DNA of 8,410 nucleotides from Candidatus Omnitrophota bacterium (GTDB lineage: Bacteria; Hinthialibacterota; Hinthialibacteria; OLB16): contig JACKFH010000083.1 in the NCBI GenBank assembly GCA_020632575.1, positions 1-8,410 of the forward strand, in the 5' to 3' direction. The position numbers and the translations under genes are program-made. Shown here one piece after another: positions 4,911 through 8,410 of the stretch. Below the pieces are notes generated by a model that was not told the origin of the DNA, did no database searches, and was given only the letters and a program-made list of their open reading frames with translations. Positions within the stretch are counted from its first letter, which is position 1; the number at the start of each line of letters is the position of its first letter.

Positions 4911-7031
4911 ATGTCTGTTTCACCGCGCAATGAGTCGGATCCCGTCATTCAGGTGTGCGAACATTGTCTTTACACCTATGGCTGGCGCCAAGAAAACGAG
5001 GGCCCGCCTCCCAAAAGGATCGCCTCGATCAGGCCTCCTTATCCTTGCCCCCGTTGTGGTTATCTTCAATCTCTCTCCCAGTCCCGATTGAAAAAGCGCG
5101 TCCAGCGAAACTATTTTTCCTGGCTGGCCATCGTCGGTGTTTCGATTCTCGTATTCACCACCATTGGTTCGGGAATCAGTTACCAATGGGGAATTCGACC
5201 CTTCGGTCCGATCGCGGTCGGAGGGGCGATCCTTCTCATTGCATTGGGCATCTGGTCCGGTTTTCTGCGATACAACCTGGCGGCCGATCCGAACGCCAAT
5301 CTCAAACGCCGCCGCAAACTCGCTCAAGCCTCGTTGGAATCCGGCGAGGTTCTGAGTTACCAGGATCTCAACAAAGGTCGGTCCGAGGAAAAAACTTTGC
5401 CAACCCCCCCCCCCTGGTCGTGGGAGGAAGCGGAACGACGGTACGCCTCCTCGAGCCCGGAAACAAACCTCTCCAAACACGTTCTCCGTGGGTTTATCTA
5501 TGGATTGATTCCGGCTCTTATTTGTCTCGCCTCCGCCAAGTTTTATCTCGACCTGACAAGAGCCGAGTGGGAATACACCAATCTTTATAACGGAAACCAG
5601 TACGAACGAATTCAAGCTCTCGAGTATCTTTGGAGCAAGGGGGGCGAGAAGGAAAAGGACCTGGTCGCTCAATGGTTTTCCTCCTCCCGGATGACCGCCC
5701 AAGAGGCGGATATTTACCTGATCCATCTCAAACCGGTCCGCTCCTATTATTACCAAAAGATCCTCAATGGCATCCTGACCATGCAAACTGGCGTTCCGGG
5801 TCCGCAGGCCTGGGAGGTGTTGAAAGAACAGCCGGATGTTGTCGCCCAAAAAGTCCTCGAATACCTGAACAAGGGGGCGGGAGATCCCGCGAGAAACCTG
5901 GCCATCCTGGCGAAGCTCGACCCTCAAGTCCTCCAAGAAACTTTCGAGAGAGAGATCGTGGTGAAGCCGGAGCTCATCGACAAGCTCGGAGATTTCTCGA
6001 CCATTATGGACAAGCACTGGCCGGTGATCGCGAAGGGCGTTCTCAGGTCCTCCGAGGGCGACCCTCGTTTAAGACTGAATCTCATCGGGTCTCTGCTCAA
6101 GGTCGTTCCCAAGGGCGCCTTGGATGACATGCTGCATGAGGCTTTGCATTCCCTTGGAGATTGGGTCGTCGAACCGGTCGCGAACGATCCGAAGCGGTTT
6201 TTTCGAGTCGCGATACTCGAACCGCGACCCGAATGGGTCGAGACGCTGTTCGAGGGAATCGCGTCGGTGACCGAGGAAGGGGTGTCGTTATCTAAGGACG
6301 CCGGAGACGCGATCGCATCGCTCGGGACCGAGTCGATTGAAAAGGCATTGGACCCCATGTTCGGCTCGGCCGAGGAGATGCGCTGGTTGAAGCTTCGGAT
6401 TTTAGCCCGGCACGATCCCATTACGGCGGCCTCGCAATGCCACCGTATGTTGGAAAGCTATTTGAGTCGGGATTGGGGGGATTTGACCCCCCAAGTTCTT
6501 CATGAGCAGGCCGCTGAGAAAGAGGTCCTTGCCAAGACCGCTGAAACGCTCGAGGGAATTCCTGTCGACGAGAACTGGGTGACACAGTGCCGGATCGCCT
6601 ACAAGATCCAAGACCCCGATGTTCGCGGTCAGTGGGCTCTGTTCCTTTCCCACGCCAAACCCGAGCTGCTCCTCAAGGCGTTTTCCGGCGCGGAGGGATC
6701 GGCGAAGGAGTATCGCCAGTGGGAGGTGGACGCGTTAATCGAGTCGATCGCGCAAAACCCCGACGCCACGCTCGAGGAGATCGCGGAGCTGCTGCCTCGT
6801 TCGCAAACGGAGCAAGATCTTCATCTCTCTCCGGTGGTGAAATACGCCCTGTTGGACTACTTGGGCAAAGCCGGCGAAGTCTCCATCATCCCGATATTGA
6901 AGAAGATGCTGGATGACGAATCCGAGGTCTACCTCGCCCCCGATGGAGCAGGTGGCGAAAAAAAGAAGGTGCGTCTCGGCGCGTTCACCGAAGAGGTGAT
7001 ACGGAACATCGAGGAACGATCCTCAACCTGA
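4911..7031 (+). CDS. Zinc-ribbon membrane protein with long helical-repeat C-terminal domain, function unknown
   Basis: A 706-residue protein I do not recognise. The N-terminus carries a likely zinc ribbon: CEHC (Cys16, Cys19) and CPRC (Cys46, Cys49), with a basic, proline-rich loop between. Two membrane helices follow (about 69-92 and 98-119), then a basic, charged segment (about 120-190) containing a PPP run encoded by an 11-C tract. A third membrane helix spans about 191-214. The remaining roughly 490 residues are almost all amphipathic helices, with irregular repeats resembling a HEAT-type alpha-solenoid; the last unit is around VVKYALLDYLGKAGEVSIIPILKKML. This suggests a membrane-anchored scaffold or protein-binding platform. 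No enzymatic motif is visible. ATG 4911 is the only sensible start and has no Shine-Dalgarno. The gene is transcribed toward the N-acetyltransferase gene, leaving 10 bp between the two stop codons. Confidence 0.85.
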   Translation: MSVSPRNESDPVIQVCEHCLYTYGWRQENEGPPPKRIASIRPPYPCPRCGYLQSLSQSRLKKRVQRNYFSWLAIVGVSILVFTTIGSGISYQWGIRPFGPIAVGGAILLIALGIWSGFLRYNLAADPNANLKRRRKLAQASLESGEVLSYQDLNKGRSEEKTLPTPPPWSWEEAERRYASSSPETNLSKHVLRGFIYGLIPALICLASAKFYLDLTRAEWEYTNLYNGNQYERIQALEYLWSKGGEKEKDLVAQWFSSSRMTAQEADIYLIHLKPVRSYYYQKILNGILTMQTGVPGPQAWEVLKEQPDVVAQKVLEYLNKGAGDPARNLAILAKLDPQVLQETFEREIVVKPELIDKLGDFSTIMDKHWPVIAKGVLRSSEGDPRLRLNLIGSLLKVVPKGALDDMLHEALHSLGDWVVEPVANDPKRFFRVAILEPRPEWVETLFEGIASVTEEGVSLSKDAGDAIASLGTESIEKALDPMFGSAEEMRWLKLRILARHDPITAASQCHRMLESYLSRDWGDLTPQVLHEQAAEKEVLAKTAETLEGIPVDENWVTQCRIAYKIQDPDVRGQWALFLSHAKPELLLKAFSGAEGSAKEYRQWEVDALIESIAQNPDATLEEIAELLPRSQTEQDLHLSPVVKYALLDYLGKAGEVSIIPILKKMLDDESEVYLAPDGAGGEKKKVRLGAFTEEVIRNIEERSST
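5404..5414 (+). repeat. 11-C homopolymer inside the zinc-ribbon/helical-repeat gene
   Basis: Eleven consecutive C encode the end of Thr and three Pro (ACC CCC CCC CCC). In the reported sequence the frame is open on both sides. Losing one C would bring a stop at 5506-5508; gaining one would bring a stop at 5588-5590. Either change removes the helical-repeat domain. Such tracts are typical slippage sites and also typical sequencing-error sites. Confidence 0.9.
6473..6494. repeat. Perfect G6/C6 hairpin within coding sequence
   Basis: TTGGGGGG (6473-6480) and CCCCCCAA (6487-6494) form a perfect 8-bp stem around a 6-nt loop, encoding the D-W-G-D-L-T-P-Q region of the helical-repeat protein. No T run follows, so it is not an intrinsic terminator. 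It may be fortuitous or may pause ribosomes or polymerase. Confidence 0.7.
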
Positions 7032-7041
7032 AGCCTTAGTC

Positions 7042-7617
7042 CTATTCGTGCAATCTCAGACCGGTGTCGATCATCTCGTAACTCCGGCCGCACTCGACAC
7101 ACTCCCGAATGTCATACAGCGCCTCGCCGCATTCGCAAGCCCAGCCCTGATGACGAGCGGGGTTTCCATACACGATTTCATGCGCGCGGACCGAGTGAGT
7201 CAGAGTCGAACCCGCGCCCACCACCGCGTACGCTCCGATGATGTGACCGCACAGGATAGTCGAGTTGGCGCCGATCGAGGCCCCTCTGCCGACTTTGGTC
7301 TGGAGAATCTCCTCTCGACGGGGCGGGTGTGAATACGCTCGCGGGTTCCGATAGTTGATGAACACCGCTTGCGGGCCCACGAACACATCCTCGCTCAAGT
7401 AGACGCCGCGCCAGATGTAAACGCCATTCTCAAGGTGGGTTCCATCGCTGATATGGACCCCCTCTTGGATATGGCAGCCCTCTCCGATGAAACAATTCCG
7501 CCCGATATGGACATTCTTTTCGATGTGCGAAAAGGGGCCTATGGTTGTGTTCTCACCGATGTCATCGGTTTCGATAATCGTGGATGGATGGATTTGAAGG
7601 GTCGATGTTTCTTCCAT
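7042..7617 (-). CDS. Left-handed beta-helix sugar N-acetyltransferase (WlbB/WbpD-like) with C-terminal zinc ribbon
   Basis: A 191-residue hexapeptide-repeat acyltransferase. From about residue 10 to 140 it shows successive isoleucine-rich hexapeptides (IGENTTIGPFSHIEKNVHIG and onward), an extruded loop around FINYRNPRAYSHPP, and the diagnostic GASIGANSTILCG and VVGAGS runs before GNPAR. This matches acetyl-CoA-dependent enzymes of the WlbB/WbpD/FdtC type, which acetylate amino groups of nucleotide-linked amino sugars during O-antigen or other surface glycan synthesis. A short C-terminal extension holds CEC (161, 163) and CVEC (173, 176), a probable structural zinc ribbon seen in a subset of the family. 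It acts in the cytoplasm, probably as a trimer. AAGGGGG lies 9 nt upstream of the ATG. No sugar aminotransferase, dehydrogenase or glycosyltransferase is next to it, so the exact substrate is unknown. Confidence 0.88.
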   Translation of the reverse strand: MEETSTLQIHPSTIIETDDIGENTTIGPFSHIEKNVHIGRNCFIGEGCHIQEGVHISDGTHLENGVYIWRGVYLSEDVFVGPQAVFINYRNPRAYSHPPRREEILQTKVGRGASIGANSTILCGHIIGAYAVVGAGSTLTHSVRAHEIVYGNPARHQGWACECGEALYDIRECVECGRSYEMIDTGLRLHE

Positions 7618-7801
7618 TTTGTTATCCCCCTTTAACCAACCAGGATCGGCTTTGGGATCAAATTTCTTAAGAATAACGGATCTTAATCGGACAACATTTC
7701 AAAATATTACGCAACTTGCCGACCACTGGTAGCTTACTACATTGCGTTGGATTGTGACAGTGCGCGTGGGGGTTTTTTTGCGGATAGATGGCGAAATCGA
7801 C

Positions 7802-7831
7802 GCCGGATCGGACCGTAGAGTCCGACCCGGC
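7802..7831 (-). terminator. Hairpin 15 nt after the sugar isomerase stop
   Basis: On the minus strand GCCGG-G-TCGGA (7831 down to 7821) pairs with TCCGA-T-CCGGC (7812 down to 7802): 11 pairs including a central G-U, with an 8-nt loop. On the plus strand that central pair would be an A-C mismatch, so the structure fits a minus-strand transcript. No strong U run follows, so it may be a weak or rho-assisted terminator or a 3'-end stabiliser. The remaining 7618-7801 region shows no gene; it holds a TTCTTAAGAA palindrome (7664-7673). Confidence 0.5.
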
Positions 7832-7846
7832 TTGGATCGTTTTCGA

Positions 7847-8410
7847 TTACGCGGTCTCTAAAAAGAGCTTCGAATTGAGGTAACCGAGTTTTTCGATTTC
7901 CTCATTCCCTCGGAAGTTGTCATCCTCCAGTTCGATGCTGACAATCCCTTTCCAGCTAGCGCCCTCTAGGATTTCGAAGACCTTCGTCCAGCGAGTCTCG
8001 CCATGCCCCGGTATGGTATAGCGCCAGTACCCCTCGCCGAAGTTAGGGATTTCGGTGAAGGCCGGGAGTTGGTTGTAGCCATACTCGTAGACCGCCTCCG
8101 GGAAGACCTCGGTGTCTTTACCATGGACATGGCCGACATGGGGGAGGAATTCCTCGAGAAACTTGATGTGGTCGATCCCCATCCGAATAAGGTGGGAGGG
8201 ATCGTAATTCACACCAATGCCCGAGTTGCCGATGTCCTGGATGATCTTCCGGTAGGTCTCCGGGTTGCAGCAGAGGTTGGCGAAATGCGGCGGTGGGCCA
8301 GGCCACCCCTCGATGACGATTTGCGATCCGACCTTGTGGGCGACATTCGCCAGTTCGCCGAGTGTTTTCAGGGCGAGATCGTAGTTTTGCTGACGAGAAT
8401 TCTCCTTGTT
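7847..8410 (-). CDS. Sugar phosphate isomerase/epimerase, xylose-isomerase-like TIM barrel (partial, N-terminus beyond window)
   Basis: The reading frame stays open from the TAA at 7847-7849 to the right edge, giving 187 C-terminal residues; about a third of a typical 270-310-residue protein is missing. Counting from the window edge, likely metal ligands of this fold (AP-endonuclease-2/xylose-isomerase-like) are Glu34 in IVIEGWPG, Asp70 and His73 in VNYDPSHL, His96 in GHVHGKD, and Glu160 in SIELED. A glycine-rich IPGHGE segment precedes the last strands. Such enzymes isomerise or epimerise sugars using a divalent metal; the substrate cannot be read from sequence. A GTG at 8212 is internal and is not the start, because the upstream sequence continues the fold. 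It is on the same strand as the N-acetyltransferase gene but separated by 229 bp and a hairpin, so probably a separate transcription unit. Confidence 0.88.
   Translation of the reverse strand, partial: NKENSRQQNYDLALKTLGELANVAHKVGSQIVIEGWPGPPPHFANLCCNPETYRKIIQDIGNSGIGVNYDPSHLIRMGIDHIKFLEEFLPHVGHVHGKDTEVFPEAVYEYGYNQLPAFTEIPNFGEGYWRYTIPGHGETRWTKVFEILEGASWKGIVSIELEDDNFRGNEEIEKLGYLNSKLFLETA

Noticed and set aside
4920..6017. 365-codon open frame antisense to the zinc-ribbon gene
   Set aside because: Composition is that of a reverse-frame shadow; the plus frame has a coherent zinc ribbon, membrane helices and helical repeats.
7761..7779. GGGGG followed by seven T as a plus-strand terminator
   Set aside because: No complementary stem precedes the T run and no plus-strand gene ends nearby.

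Overview
This is a bacterial chromosomal window with moderately GC-rich coding sequence and eight supportable genes, one of them cut by the right edge. The mix is typical of genomes from the PVC/FCB and related uncultured phyla: a secreted DUF1080 (3-keto-disaccharide-hydrolase-like) protein, a type II secretion/type IV pilin-like pseudopilin, a xylose-isomerase-like sugar isomerase and a hexapeptide sugar N-acetyltransferase. No single feature fixes the phylum. I see no tRNA, rRNA, CRISPR array, transposase, integrase or phage gene.

Layout: (1) Positions 1-159 hold a strong intrinsic terminator for a gene lying to the left, then a promoter-like hexamer immediately before the first gene. (2) 160-1107 (+) encodes a deoxyhypusine-synthase-like protein. 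(3) 1255-1695 (+) encodes a small two-CBS-domain protein with a near-perfect ribosome binding site. (4) 1696-2028 is intergenic, with a pair of inverted dRS3-like palindromic repeats and a candidate promoter. (5) 2029-3546 (+) encodes a secreted two-domain protein with a DUF1080 C-terminus. (6) 3543-4157 (-) encodes a pseudopilin whose stop codon overlaps the previous gene's stop. (7) 4199-4747 (+) encodes a stand-alone phosphopantothenoylcysteine decarboxylase (CoaC), divergent from the pseudopilin. (8) 4748-4910 carries a long two-tier hairpin with an alternative pairing partner upstream. (9) 4911-7031 (+) encodes an unrecognised zinc-ribbon/membrane/helical-repeat protein containing an 11-C tract. 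(10) 7042-7617 (-) encodes a left-handed beta-helix N-acetyltransferase with a C-terminal zinc ribbon. (11) 7847-8410 (-) is the C-terminal part of a sugar phosphate isomerase/epimerase.

The genes do not form one obvious pathway. Strand switches and gaps suggest mostly single-gene transcription units. Possible themes are envelope or extracellular carbohydrate chemistry (DUF1080 protein, sugar isomerase, sugar N-acetyltransferase) and surface or secretion structures (pseudopilin).

The most interesting signals are small. Three genes without a Shine-Dalgarno each have a TANNNT hexamer 5-7 nt before ATG, suggesting leaderless transcripts. An 11-C tract in the large membrane gene could make it a slippage-controlled switch. 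The coaC downstream region can fold two mutually exclusive ways. I did not find a clear new multi-gene system.
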